From: Saprospiraceae bacterium
GTDB lineage: Bacteria; Bacteroidota; Bacteroidia; Chitinophagales; Saprospiraceae
Length of the DNA stretch: 64,000 bases
Assembly: GCA_016719615.1 (NCBI GenBank)
Contig: JADJYQ010000001.1
Location: 2,020,501-2,084,500 of the forward strand
Direction of reading: 5' to 3'
Part shown: in pieces, positions 28,225 through 37,453 of the stretch
Layout: each line of letters opens with the position of its first letter
Numbering within the stretch: position 1 is the first letter of the stretch
Position numbers and translations under genes: made by a program
The notes under the pieces: generated by a model
Databases searched by the model: none
Told to the model about the DNA's origin: nothing
The model's input: the letters and a program-made list of their open reading frames with translations, nothing else

Positions 28225-30324
28225 GTGGCTTTAAAACTGGATAGTCCGATTGAATACATTAAAGGTGTAGGACCGCAGAGAGGTAAACTGCTCCGCGATG
28301 CGCTTGGCATAACTGTGGTTGAAGAATTGATCAATTATTATCCATTCAGGTATATAGACAAAACCAAATTTACCCTTATTGATGATGCGAAACAAGACAG
28401 TCAATTTTACCAAATTAAAGGAAGGCTAATTCACCTTGAGGAAAAAGGATTCGGAAGAGCCAAGCGGCTGATCGGCGAATTCGAAGATGAAAGCGGGACT
28501 ATTGAACTCATTTGGTTTCAAAATTATCAATGGATACTCGACAAGGCTGTTTTGCAGATTCCATATACCCTTTTTGGCAGATTGAAGCTGACGGGTTACC
28601 AAAAATCGATGGCGCATCCCGAAATTAATTTTGGAACGGAACAAAGTCAACAAGCATTGCGATGGGAACCTGTTTATCCGAGCACTGAAAAACTTGCCCA
28701 GAGAGGATTCGACAGTCGGGGTTTTCGAAAAATCATGTTTCAGGTTTTTCAAAACATAAATCCACATGTGATTGATGAAACGCTTCCTGCATATATTTTG
28801 GATAAATTCAAACTACCCAGCCGCGCCGATTGTTTGGTGAATATTCATTTTCCGAAAGACGAACAATCGTTAGCCAGGACCCGGCAACGATTGAAATTTG
28901 AGGAATTGTTTTTGATGCAATTGCGAATGTTGCAAAACATGTATCTGCGGAAAAAGAAGTCAAGAGGTTATCCAATGGATCAATTGCTTTTTCCCTATAA
29001 AGAATTCTTTGAACAACATCTTCCTTTTGCCTTAACAGCTGCACAGCTAAAAGTATTTAATGAAATTAAAGCAGACCTGATTTCAGGGGTACAGATGAAC
29101 CGATTAATGCAAGGAGATGTCGGGAGCGGAAAAACAATTGTTGCTTTACTAGCCATGTTATGGGCCATCAGCAATGGTTACCAGACGTGTATCATGGCAC
29201 CCACTGAAGTTCTTGCCATGCAGCATTTTCAAAGTTTGAGCGAACTGCTTTTGCCAATCCAAATAAATTGCGCCCTGCTCACATCAAATATCAAAGGAAC
29301 AGAAAGAAATCAAATCTTAAAAACACTCGAGTCGGGTGATTTGAAAATACTGATAGGAACCCATGCATTGATTGAAGAATCCGTCCGGTTCCAAAAACTT
29401 GGTTTAGTCGTAATTGACGAACAACATCGGTTTGGCGTTGAACAACGGGCTAAACTTTGGAATAAAGCAAAACCCTTATTGCCGCATGTATTGGTAATGA
29501 CTGCAACGCCCATCCCGAGAACACTGGCGATGAGTCTATATGGAGATCTCGACGTTTCCGTTATCGATCAGCTGCCACCCAACAGGAAGCCCATTCGGAC
29601 ATTGCACTTCACGGAAGCCTTGCGGGGCAAATTATACGAATTCATGAAAAAGCAAATCGCTGAAGGCCGACAGGTTTATATTGTTTTTCCCTTGATCGAA
29701 GAATCTGAAAAACTGGATATAGAAAATCTGGATATGGGTTATGAAAAACTTTTAGAATACTTCCCCATTCCGCCCTACCAGATATCTGTAGTTCACGGCA
29801 GACTACGCCCTAAAGACAAGGAATCTGAAATGCAGCGATTTGTAAAAGGCACTACCCACATCATGGTGGCAACTACGGTCATTGAAGTAGGGGTCAATGT
29901 ACCCAATGCCAGTATTATGGTTATTGAAAACGCAGAAAGATTTGGTTTGTCGCAATTGCATCAATTACGAGGAAGAGTTGGTAGAGGAGCAGATCAGTCC
30001 TATTGCGTATTGATGAGTTCTAACCACCTCAGCAAAGATGCTACAGAAAGAATCCGTACCATGTGTCAGACGCAAGATGGTTTTCTCATCGCCGAGGCTG
30101 ATTTAAGGCTCCGCGGACCCGGAGATCTCGACGGTACGCGGCAAAGTGGATTGTTGGAGCTAAAGATTGCTGATATCGTTGAAGATCAGCCGATTTTGTA
30201 TGCCGCCAGAAAGCTTGCAGAGGCTATCATACGCAAAGACCCCGAATTAAAACACCCCCTGAATGTATTATTGAAGCATCGCCTCAACGACCATACAACT
30301 GAGAACCCTGGAGTCATCGCTTAA
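28225..30324 (+). CDS. recG: ATP-dependent DNA helicase RecG
   Basis: RecG remodels stalled replication forks and branched DNA. The 699-residue product has the wedge OB-fold at the N-terminus (about residues 60-150), a Walker A GDVGSGKT, Walker B DEQHRFGVEQR, the TATPIPRTLA motif III and late helicase motifs including VIEVGVNVPNASIMVIENAERFGLSQLHQLRGRVGRG in pieces. Length is typical. The start is GTG at 28225; there is no better ATG nearby. Confidence 0.96.
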   Translation: MALKLDSPIEYIKGVGPQRGKLLRDALGITVVEELINYYPFRYIDKTKFTLIDDAKQDSQFYQIKGRLIHLEEKGFGRAKRLIGEFEDESGTIELIWFQNYQWILDKAVLQIPYTLFGRLKLTGYQKSMAHPEINFGTEQSQQALRWEPVYPSTEKLAQRGFDSRGFRKIMFQVFQNINPHVIDETLPAYILDKFKLPSRADCLVNIHFPKDEQSLARTRQRLKFEELFLMQLRMLQNMYLRKKKSRGYPMDQLLFPYKEFFEQHLPFALTAAQLKVFNEIKADLISGVQMNRLMQGDVGSGKTIVALLAMLWAISNGYQTCIMAPTEVLAMQHFQSLSELLLPIQINCALLTSNIKGTERNQILKTLESGDLKILIGTHALIEESVRFQKLGLVVIDEQHRFGVEQRAKLWNKAKPLLPHVLVMTATPIPRTLAMSLYGDLDVSVIDQLPPNRKPIRTLHFTEALRGKLYEFMKKQIAEGRQVYIVFPLIEESEKLDIENLDMGYEKLLEYFPIPPYQISVVHGRLRPKDKESEMQRFVKGTTHIMVATTVIEVGVNVPNASIMVIENAERFGLSQLHQLRGRVGRGADQSYCVLMSSNHLSKDATERIRTMCQTQDGFLIAEADLRLRGPGDLDGTRQSGLLELKIADIVEDQPILYAARKLAEAIIRKDPELKHPLNVLLKHRLNDHTTENPGVIA

Positions 30325-30470
30325 ACGTAATTTCGATTTAGAAACTGGAAAATATCAGTTTAAAATTTTGGTATTCTTAGTTAAAATATCGAAAAAATGG
30401 CAAGGCAGGGGCAGCATTTAGAATACTTATGGTATCTTAGCCATTGAAACCAAATTTTTAAATGCTTATT

Positions 30471-30947
30471 ATGAAAAATATATTCGGATGCTTTTTAGTG
30501 CTTTTCGCCATGGGTTTAAATGGTTTGAATGCTCAACAAGACTTAAAACTGGCGGTAGATAAATCTGACACCAGGTTTGTGAAAGACTGGCTCTCCAAAG
30601 GACATGATGTGAATTCCCTCCTTTTTCTCAATGAACAAAAAATGACTTTGTTGAGTTATGCAGCTTCTGTTGGCAATGCAGAAATGGTCCAAATGCTACT
30701 CTCAAAAGGTGCTGATGTCCATTTAAAAGTAGAATTTGAAGATGCCCTTATGTTTGCTGCTAAAAGTGGAAATTTAGAAGTCCTGGAGACATTATTGAAG
30801 GCTGGTGCAAATCCAATGAATGAAAATAAAATTGGCAAATGTGCACGCGATATAGCACAGGATCACAAACAAACTGCTGCTTACAATTTATTAAAACTGG
30901 AAACTGAAAAACGCCTGAGCCTTTTAAGGTCCAAGCGGAGCAAATAA
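30471..30947 (+). CDS. Secreted ankyrin-repeat protein
   Basis: The product, about 158 residues from the ATG at 30471, has a signal peptide (ending GLNAQQ). Two to three ankyrin units follow: TLLSYAASVGNAEMVQMLLS, then ALMFAAKSGNLEVLETLLKA and a weaker third with ARDIAQDHKQTAAYNLL. Ankyrin repeats bind other proteins, and the partner is unknown here. An upstream ATG at 30462 would add three residues. A terminator follows at 30971. Confidence 0.75.
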   Translation: MKNIFGCFLVLFAMGLNGLNAQQDLKLAVDKSDTRFVKDWLSKGHDVNSLLFLNEQKMTLLSYAASVGNAEMVQMLLSKGADVHLKVEFEDALMFAAKSGNLEVLETLLKAGANPMNENKIGKCARDIAQDHKQTAAYNLLKLETEKRLSLLRSKRSK

Positions 30948-30970
30948 TAAAAATTTAAATCAACCGATAA

Positions 30971-31010
30971 AAAGGAATCCATTCTATAATGGGTTCCTTT
31001 TTTATTTTTG
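30971..31010 (+). terminator. Terminator after the ankyrin gene, overlapping the next promoter
   Basis: AAAGGAATCCATT pairs with AATGGGTTCCTTT (one G-T pair) around a 4-base loop, 30971-31000, and is followed by a T-rich tract to 31009. The hairpin lies 23 bases past the ankyrin stop codon and only 14 bases before the next start. Confidence 0.7.
31003..31010 (+). promoter_or_regulatory. Candidate -7 element for the dehydrogenase gene
   Basis: TATTTTTG fits the TAnnTTTG consensus exactly and ends 4 bases before the ATG at 31015. It sits in the T tract of the preceding terminator. No clear TTTG -33 box is seen upstream. If active, the transcript would be leaderless or nearly so. Confidence 0.35.
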
Positions 31011-31014
31011 AGCC

Positions 31015-31956
31015 ATGACTTGGAAAATACTGATAACCGATGGCTTTGAAGATTCAGGTATCAAAGCTTTAATTTCAAACGGATTTGTGGTAGATGTTCT
31101 TAAAATGGACTCAGAGCAACTCTCACATGAACTTCCTAACTACGATGGGATCATTGTGCGGAGTGCGACAAAAGTGCGTTCTGAACTCATCTCAAGCTGT
31201 CCTAATCTTAAATTTATTGCGCGCGCCGGAGTAGGCATGGACAATATTGATGTTGATTTTGCTAGGTCCAAAGGTATCGAGGTCTTAAACACACCGGCCT
31301 CTTCCTCCAGATCTGTGGCAGAAATAGCCCTCGGCCATATGCTTTGTCTCACCAGAGGCTTACACAGATCAAATCGGGAATTGGCAGGTAAGGATTCTTT
31401 CTCCAAACTTAAAAAGGAACTAAGCAATTCCAACGAACTTCAAGGCAAAACCCTTTTCCTGGTTGGACTAGGCCGAATAGGTCGCGAATTAGCCAAAATG
31501 GCAATTGGATTGGAAATGAAAGTCATCGCTTCCGATCCTTTTATAGACAAGCTCAGTATAGAAATGCAACTTCAAGATCAAACTATTTTAGTTCCAATCC
31601 CTCTCGTGAAACTAGAATACGGTTTACAACTAGCAGATTACATTAGCTTACATTCTCCCTATACCGGAAAAGCCTTACTGGATGCAAGCAATTTAAGTCA
31701 AATAAAAAATTCAGCTTACATCATCAATACTTCCCGGGGTGAAAATATTGATGAAGAGGCTCTGTTACTCGCTTTACATGAAAAACGAATAGCAGGTGCG
31801 GGTCTCGATGTCTATCAAAATGAACCCAACATTCGGCCGGAATTATTAAATCATCCGCAAATTTCCGTTTCTCCGCACATTGGCGCTTCTACTTTTGAAG
31901 CACAACAACGCATTGCTGAAGAGATGGTGGAGAAGATCATTGCGTTGCGGAAGTGA
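31015..31956 (+). CDS. D-2-hydroxyacid dehydrogenase, phosphoglycerate-dehydrogenase-like
   Basis: The 313-residue product has the two-domain fold of the family. The NAD site shows as VGLGRIGRE (about residues 150-158) and the catalytic set as the TSRGE arginine, the NEPN glutamate and the SPHIGAST histidine. The segment ARAGVGMDNIDVDFARSKG is shared with 3-phosphoglycerate dehydrogenases, which open serine synthesis. No C-terminal ACT domain is present, so it is the short type. Without serC next to it, use on another hydroxy acid remains possible. Confidence 0.85.
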   Translation: MTWKILITDGFEDSGIKALISNGFVVDVLKMDSEQLSHELPNYDGIIVRSATKVRSELISSCPNLKFIARAGVGMDNIDVDFARSKGIEVLNTPASSSRSVAEIALGHMLCLTRGLHRSNRELAGKDSFSKLKKELSNSNELQGKTLFLVGLGRIGRELAKMAIGLEMKVIASDPFIDKLSIEMQLQDQTILVPIPLVKLEYGLQLADYISLHSPYTGKALLDASNLSQIKNSAYIINTSRGENIDEEALLLALHEKRIAGAGLDVYQNEPNIRPELLNHPQISVSPHIGASTFEAQQRIAEEMVEKIIALRK

Positions 31957-31962
31957 TTGGGA

Positions 31963-32016
31963 TGTAGGCATGTAGGCATGTAGGCTGGTAGGCTGGTAGG
32001 CTGGTAGGCTGGTAGG
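31963..32016. repeat. Tandem TGTAGGCA / TAGGCTGG octamers
   Basis: Three TGTAGGC(A) units and then about four TGGTAGGC units follow one another just after the dehydrogenase stop. They are degenerate members of one 8-base period. Confidence 0.8.
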
Positions 32017-32020
32017 AAGA

Positions 32021-32125
32021 AGTCTGTTAGTCTGTTAGTCTGTTAGTCTGTTAGTCTGTTAGTCTGTTAGTCTGTTAGTCTGTTAGTCTGTTAGTCTGTT
32101 AGTCTGTTAGTCTGTTAGTCTGTTA
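32021..32125. repeat. Perfect tandem array of about 13 AGTCTGTT octamers
   Basis: The unit AGTCTGTT repeats without change for about 104 bases. There are no spacers, so this is not a CRISPR array. The same octamer returns in the opposite orientation at 38815-38916. Confidence 0.95.
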
Positions 32126-32130
32126 AAAAA

Positions 32131-32689
32131 ACACGCCCTAACGAATGTTAGTTCAAATAAATACATATTTTTTCAAATTATTTTTCAGAACTTATATTCA
32201 TAAAAAATATTGATATGACTCCTTGACCGGAATTGGTTGAAACCCATTCCTATTGATAATTGAGGGTTCAATTTTTGTGTCTTATGGCTTACGTTTTTAT
32301 ATTAGTATTTTTTTGTCTTTTCTGTTTCGTATCCGGCTGAAGCCGGCATTGATTTGCATTAAATCGACTTATGATCCCCTGTTCCGCAGGGATAAAATAT
32401 TAGTAGCTGAATTGGAAAATCAATCAACGCGTGCCGCAGGTGCGCTACAAGAGTATGGAGTATGGAGTATGGAGTAAAGATTATAGATGATAGATTGTGG
32501 AACAAAGATTATGGAGTATAGAGCAAGGATTATAGAGGAAGGATTATAGAGCATAGATTATGGAACAAAGAATATGGAGTATAGGCAAGGATTATAGAGC
32601 ATAGATTATGGAACTAACGAACGTTAGTTAGTTAGTTGCCTTCATCCATCATCCATTCACTATCATCTATCATCCATCATCTAATTCCC
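32131..32689. repeat. Gene-free repeat-rich region
   Basis: The region begins with a CTAAC-GAAT-GTTAG palindrome (32138-32151). Three small hairpin units follow between about 32330 and 32450: CCGGC-TGAA-GCCGG, CCCTG-TTCCG-CAGGG and an imperfect GCGTGCCGCAGGTGCGC. From 32450 to 32610 a degenerate repeat recurs (ATTATAGAGCATAGATTATG, GGAACAAAG, TATGGAGTATA), then an 18-base palindrome AACTAACGAACGTTAGTT at 32612-32629 and CATCCATCAT-like repeats to 32685. An open frame at 32253-32477 crosses the hairpins and looks accidental. Confidence 0.7.
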
Positions 32690-34618
32690 TTACTTCGTCT
32701 TCACCGACATCAGTTTCTTTACGATATCTGCATCGATGGCCATACCGCGGTTGATGGCATCTTGTGCCCGGGCTTTGTCTCCGAGTCGCGTATAAGTAAT
32801 ATAAAGATTTGCCCAGGTACTTGCACTGTTGGGGTTTAAATCGACAGAGCGCAGTAAATACTCTAGTGATTTTACGAGATATCCCATTTCTGCTTCTACG
32901 CTTCCGAGCAATTCCAAAACCTGGTCATCCTGGTTGTTTAATTTATAAGATTTTAGCAAAGCGTTTTTAGCCGCTGAGTTATTACTGTCTTCGTAAAAAT
33001 ATTTTCTTCCTAATTCACGCAGTGCTTTCTGATAATTCTTCATGATAGATGCATCTGCCGGATTTAAATCGATATAGGATTCGTAGGTCACAACAGCCTG
33101 AGGATAATTTTTATTTAAGTAATACGCGTTACCTAATAAAAATATACAATCTGAATATCTGGGATAGATTTTAACAGCTCTGTTTAAATATAAAATCGCC
33201 TGACTCAATAAATGTTTATTCCCTTCTTTGTCATCTGTATTTCTATAGTTTTCCAGTAGAATAAATCCCAAAGAAGAGTTTAGTTTGGCAGAATTTGTTG
33301 AATGTGTAATATCATTTGAAAATAGCGCCAAATTGCTTTTCCAATCCAGGTTCCTTACAAAAGTACGGACACCAAAGGCAAGTATAATCGCCATGAAAAT
33401 ATAAGGTCCCCATTTGAACTTATCAAACAAATAGACTTTTGCCAGATAAGCCATTATAAGGCAGATCCCCAACGAGGGCATAAATGCAAAACGCTCACCC
33501 ATATAAGCACCGGTACTTACAAATAAATTGGAAACTGGCGTCATTGCGATTAAAAAGAAAAGGATTCCATAACTCAAAATGGCTAAGGTCTTTCTCCATT
33601 TGATGAGTAACACGACCAACATCAAATAAATAATTATCGAAAATATGGCTGGCGGCGAAGCTATATTGTATGTGGCAATACTTTTTGGTGCATAATCATG
33701 CGTAAGCGGATATGGAAAAATATGCAAATACAAGTATCTCAATAAAGTGTAAAATATGGTCCCTATTTTATCAGCATCCTGCATTACCATTATTTTTTCA
33801 CCTCGAATGGTGAGAAATGGATTTTCCAGAAAATTTCTCGACTCTACATAGACCTGCGTTCCCAAAACTGCAATTCTGCAGCTGATGTAAATGGCAGCAG
33901 AAAATATGAGCGGTATAAAACTATGAATCAATTTTCTCTTTTCCTTTGGCACAAAATAAACCAAAGCCAATGGAGCGAGTAATACAAACACAACTGCATT
34001 CTCTTTTGAAAAGACTGCGCACAAGAACCACAAACTTGCTGCAAATAAATTGATACTTTGATAATTTTGATGGTATGTCAGGATAGACCTAAAGGACAGA
34101 ACACAAAACAAGAGTACAAAAATTTCATCCAGACTTTTAACATTAGCTACGACTTCTGTATGGATAGGATGGAGCGCAAAAAGAATGGCTGTTAATAACG
34201 CAATTAGTGTAGCGATATCCTTATATCTGTAATCTAAGAGCTTCTTTAAAGTAACAAAAAGCAAAAAACAAAGCAGGCTAAAAAAAAGTACATTCCATAA
34301 ATGCGCCAGAAAGGCATTATTTCCGGCCATTTGATTTTCGATTGCAAAGAAACCCAGAGAAAGTGGCCTGTATCTGTTTTGACTAACCGAACTTCCTTTA
34401 CCACTCCCTTTAAAATAACCCTCAAAACTATTCGTACTGAAAATTTCAGGAATTCCTGAGATCCCCTTTTGAACAAATTGATTTTCTGTATAAACAACCC
34501 GATCGTCCAACACAAATTCGTGAAACAAGGTATTTACATATGGCACAAAAGCACATAAGAGAACAACAAGTCCCTGCCATTTATAACTCCATGAAAACAA
34601 AGAGCGAATATTTGTCAT
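32690..34618 (-). CDS. TMTC-like membrane protein with C-terminal TPR
   Basis: The 642-residue product has about 10-12 membrane helices in its first 430 residues, then three or more tetratricopeptide units (about 470-640). The first loop carries FVLDDRVVYTEN, a further loop RYRPLSLGFF, and then ALHPIHTEVVANVKSLDEI. This order matches eukaryotic and bacterial TMTC (DUF1736) proteins, some of which are O-mannosyltransferases of the GT-C fold. A protein O-glycosylation role is plausible, as Bacteroidota glycosylate many periplasmic proteins, but substrate and donor are not shown here. Confidence 0.8.
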   Translation of the reverse strand: MTNIRSLFSWSYKWQGLVVLLCAFVPYVNTLFHEFVLDDRVVYTENQFVQKGISGIPEIFSTNSFEGYFKGSGKGSSVSQNRYRPLSLGFFAIENQMAGNNAFLAHLWNVLFFSLLCFLLFVTLKKLLDYRYKDIATLIALLTAILFALHPIHTEVVANVKSLDEIFVLLFCVLSFRSILTYHQNYQSINLFAASLWFLCAVFSKENAVVFVLLAPLALVYFVPKEKRKLIHSFIPLIFSAAIYISCRIAVLGTQVYVESRNFLENPFLTIRGEKIMVMQDADKIGTIFYTLLRYLYLHIFPYPLTHDYAPKSIATYNIASPPAIFSIIIYLMLVVLLIKWRKTLAILSYGILFFLIAMTPVSNLFVSTGAYMGERFAFMPSLGICLIMAYLAKVYLFDKFKWGPYIFMAIILAFGVRTFVRNLDWKSNLALFSNDITHSTNSAKLNSSLGFILLENYRNTDDKEGNKHLLSQAILYLNRAVKIYPRYSDCIFLLGNAYYLNKNYPQAVVTYESYIDLNPADASIMKNYQKALRELGRKYFYEDSNNSAAKNALLKSYKLNNQDDQVLELLGSVEAEMGYLVKSLEYLLRSVDLNPNSASTWANLYITYTRLGDKARAQDAINRGMAIDADIVKKLMSVKTK

Positions 34619-34665
34619 TCAAAGCCTGATTTTTGTAAAGAATCGCAAAGATAGAATATCCTGCA

Positions 34666-35892
34666 TTAAACATAACGTTCGACCGGATAAGTTGCTTCAT
34701 TTTTATACATATAATAATAACCGACAGCTACCAAAGTAGAAACTGCTCCAACACACCACCACAAGACATTAAATCCGAATTGGTCGGCGATTGCGCTTCC
34801 GCTGTAGCTTCCACAAATATGCGCGATACTGTAAGACATGGTATAAAGGGAAGCATATTGACCAATAGTGGTCGGTTTGCTTCGGGCCATCATAAAACTC
34901 AACATAAATGGCATAGATAGTATTTCACCCGAAGTGATGATCACCGAGGAAAGCATTGCTAATGAAAAGCCATCGATGGAAACTAAATTAAAAATAACAA
35001 AGGACATACCGGTAATAAATGTACCAATGGCCATTAGTTTTAATTTATTACTTGTCTCCAATGAGTAAACGGTGATCATTTCAAATGCGGCTATCAACAA
35101 ACCATTGATTGCCATAACCCAACCTATAGAAGTTTCATTGAGGGATAATTCAGTTTTTAAATATATAGGCAATGTTGTGAATAGCTGAAAAAAACAAATG
35201 CCAAAAAATATACTTAGAAAAACAAAAAACAGAAAAAATGTGTCTTTGAAAGGTGACAAATCTCTCTGAAGATTTTGCTTTTGCTTCTCCTTGTGTGAAA
35301 CCGTTTTGATCGGAGGCAAGGCATACAATACCAAAAAAGCCGCTGCTATGTTGGTGATCCCATCCACCCAGAAAAGCAAACTATAATTATGCGCTGCTAT
35401 CCAACCGCCAATTGCGGCCCCAAATGCCCAACCTAAATTGACAGATAAACGGACCAAAGAACCACTTCGCGTCAAACTATCCTGGCCACTGTATTCGGAA
35501 ATAGCAGCCATACTTGCCGGTCGGAAAGCCTCATTGATAAGAGCCATGAAAAATGTCCCTAAACAAATCCACCAATAACTTTGCAAAAATGATAAAGCTA
35601 TAAAAGACAATCCACCGAGAAAAAGAGTAATGACCATAATTTTATAGAATCCATACCGGTCAGATAATTTTCCTCCAATAAATGAACCGACGATCGAACC
35701 AACACCAAAACAAGCCAACACAAAACCGGCTTTGGTTATACTGACCCCAATTTTCTGAGTCATATACATAGACATAAATGGCACAACCATAGTTCCTGCG
35801 CGGTTCACGAGCTGAACCAATGCAAGCAACCAGGTATTGCGATGCAATCCAGCAAATGAATTTTTGTATAATTGAATAACTCTGGCAGGCAT
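34666..35892 (-). CDS. Major facilitator superfamily transporter
   Basis: The 408-residue product has about 12 hydrophobic helices. The MFS signature between helices 2 and 3 reads GSFIGGKLSDRYGFYKIMVI at about residues 70-89. The family is broad (drug export, nutrient uptake), and nothing in the sequence fixes the substrate. The gene lies 47 bases upstream of the TMTC-like gene on the same strand, and diverges from the symporter at 36002. Confidence 0.88.
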   Translation of the reverse strand: MPARVIQLYKNSFAGLHRNTWLLALVQLVNRAGTMVVPFMSMYMTQKIGVSITKAGFVLACFGVGSIVGSFIGGKLSDRYGFYKIMVITLFLGGLSFIALSFLQSYWWICLGTFFMALINEAFRPASMAAISEYSGQDSLTRSGSLVRLSVNLGWAFGAAIGGWIAAHNYSLLFWVDGITNIAAAFLVLYALPPIKTVSHKEKQKQNLQRDLSPFKDTFFLFFVFLSIFFGICFFQLFTTLPIYLKTELSLNETSIGWVMAINGLLIAAFEMITVYSLETSNKLKLMAIGTFITGMSFVIFNLVSIDGFSLAMLSSVIITSGEILSMPFMLSFMMARSKPTTIGQYASLYTMSYSIAHICGSYSGSAIADQFGFNVLWWCVGAVSTLVAVGYYYMYKNEATYPVERYV

Positions 35893-36001
35893 ATTGCAAA
35901 TAAAAAAAATTCAAATCAGGAACTGAAATCACTGCTCCCGACTTAACAACAAATTATCAAGTTTAACGAAAAATTGTTTTATTTGTTCCTTCTTAAAAAA
36001 T

Positions 36002-37453
36002 ATGGATCATTCTGTCTGGTTAGCCTTTTTATTACTTGCTTATTTTATCGTGTTGCTGTGGATTGCCAAAGTAACATCTAAAGATGCTACAAATGAAAGT
36101 TTTTTCATCGGCAAAAGAAGCTCCAAATGGTATATTGTAGCATTTGGGATGATCGGTACATCTCTAAGTGGTGTCACTTTTATTTCTGTGCCGGGCACTG
36201 TAGGAAGCCAGGGCTTCTATTATTTCCAGGTTGTTTTGGGATATTTTATCGGATACTTCGCAGTTGCTTTTATTTTATTGCCTGTCTATTATAAATTGGG
36301 ACTACATTCCATTTATCATTTTCTGCGTCACCGCTTTGGCATGATGGCCTATAAAACAGGCGCTTCATTTTTTATTCTTTCAAGAACTATAGGTGCTACT
36401 GCCCGACTGTATCTCGTGATAAATGTTCTTCAACTATTTATTCTCAACGATTTGGGTATCGGGTTCGAATGGACTGCAATCGCAATTCTCATGATGATCT
36501 TACTTTATACCATACAAGGTGGAGTAAAAACAATTGTTTGGACCGATACACTCCAGACTTTTTTTATGCTGGGTGGTTTGTTTGTTTGTACCTGGATGAT
36601 TTTAGATCAACTCGACTTAAGTTTTATGTCTTCGATTCAGGTTTTAGACGAAAAAAATTATTTAAAAATTATTAATCCTGATCTGAACAGCGGCTCAAAT
36701 TTCTTTAAACATCTCATTGGCGGAGCATTGGTTACGATTAGTATGACAGGAATGGATCAGGAAATGATGCAAAAAAATATCAGTGTAAGTAATTTAAAAG
36801 ATGCTCAGAAAAATATGGTGGTTTTTAGCATCATTTTATTATTTGTCAATTAGTTGTTTTTGTTTTTAGGTGGATTACTCTATGTATATGCTGATACGCA
36901 AGGTTTGAATGCCAGAGGTGACGATTTATTTCCATTTGTTGCATTAAAAAGCATGTCTCCTGTTTTCGGAATCATTTTTATTATCGGATTGATCTCTGCA
37001 CTCTTTCCAAGTGCTGATGGTGCTATTACAGCGCTGACCTCATCCTTTTGTATTGATATCCTTGGAATGCAAAACAGAACCGATCTTACAGAGCAGCAAA
37101 AAATCAAACTCCGAAAAAAAGTTCACTTTGCCTTCGCATTCCTTTTTTTACTACTCATCTTTGTATTTAAATGGATAGATAATAAATCCATCATCGATGT
37201 CATTTTGAAACTTGCGGGTTATACATACGGACCCTTGCTCGGATTGTTTTCTTTTGCATTATTTACCAAAAGAAGTTTACCTGAAAATGTATCTATTGTT
37301 TTTGTGTGTTTGATCTCCATTGTTTTGGTTTATATCATCGACAGTCATTCCACCCAATGGTTTGATGGATTTGCATTGGGATTTCTCAATTTAGGATTGA
37401 ATGGCTTGCTGACTTTTTGGGGTTTATACCTGATCTCTAAAAAAGAAATATGA
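36002..37453 (+). CDS. Sodium:solute symporter (SSS family), interrupted by one in-frame TAG
   Basis: The protein has the SSS layout of about 12-13 helices, with FFIGKRSSKWYIVAFGMIGTSLSGVTFISVPG in pieces at the sodium-site region and GLISALFPSADGAITALTSSF in helix 8. A TAG at 36851-36853 (codon 284) interrupts it after LLFVN; the same frame then resumes at once with LFLFLGGLLYVYADTQG, and the rest of the family text follows to the TGA at 37451-37453. Full length is 483 codons, slightly short but normal. Leu TTG and Gln CAG are each one base from TAG. The stop overlaps the murQ start (ATGA), so the carrier probably brings in a MurNAc-type sugar. Confidence 0.85.

Noticed and set aside
31963..32125. 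A CRISPR-like array
   Set aside because: The units are 8 bases long and directly joined with no unique spacers, and no cas gene is near.
32253..32477. A 74-codon open frame in the repeat region
   Set aside because: It crosses the hairpin units, ends in the tandem GGAGTATGGAGTAT repeats, and shows no domain.
4619..36853. A reassigned stop codon to explain the in-frame TGA and TAGs
   Set aside because: Normal genes in the window end in all three stops (for example purH TGA, the sigma gene TAG), and both TAG and TGA interrupt genes, so a single code change cannot explain it.
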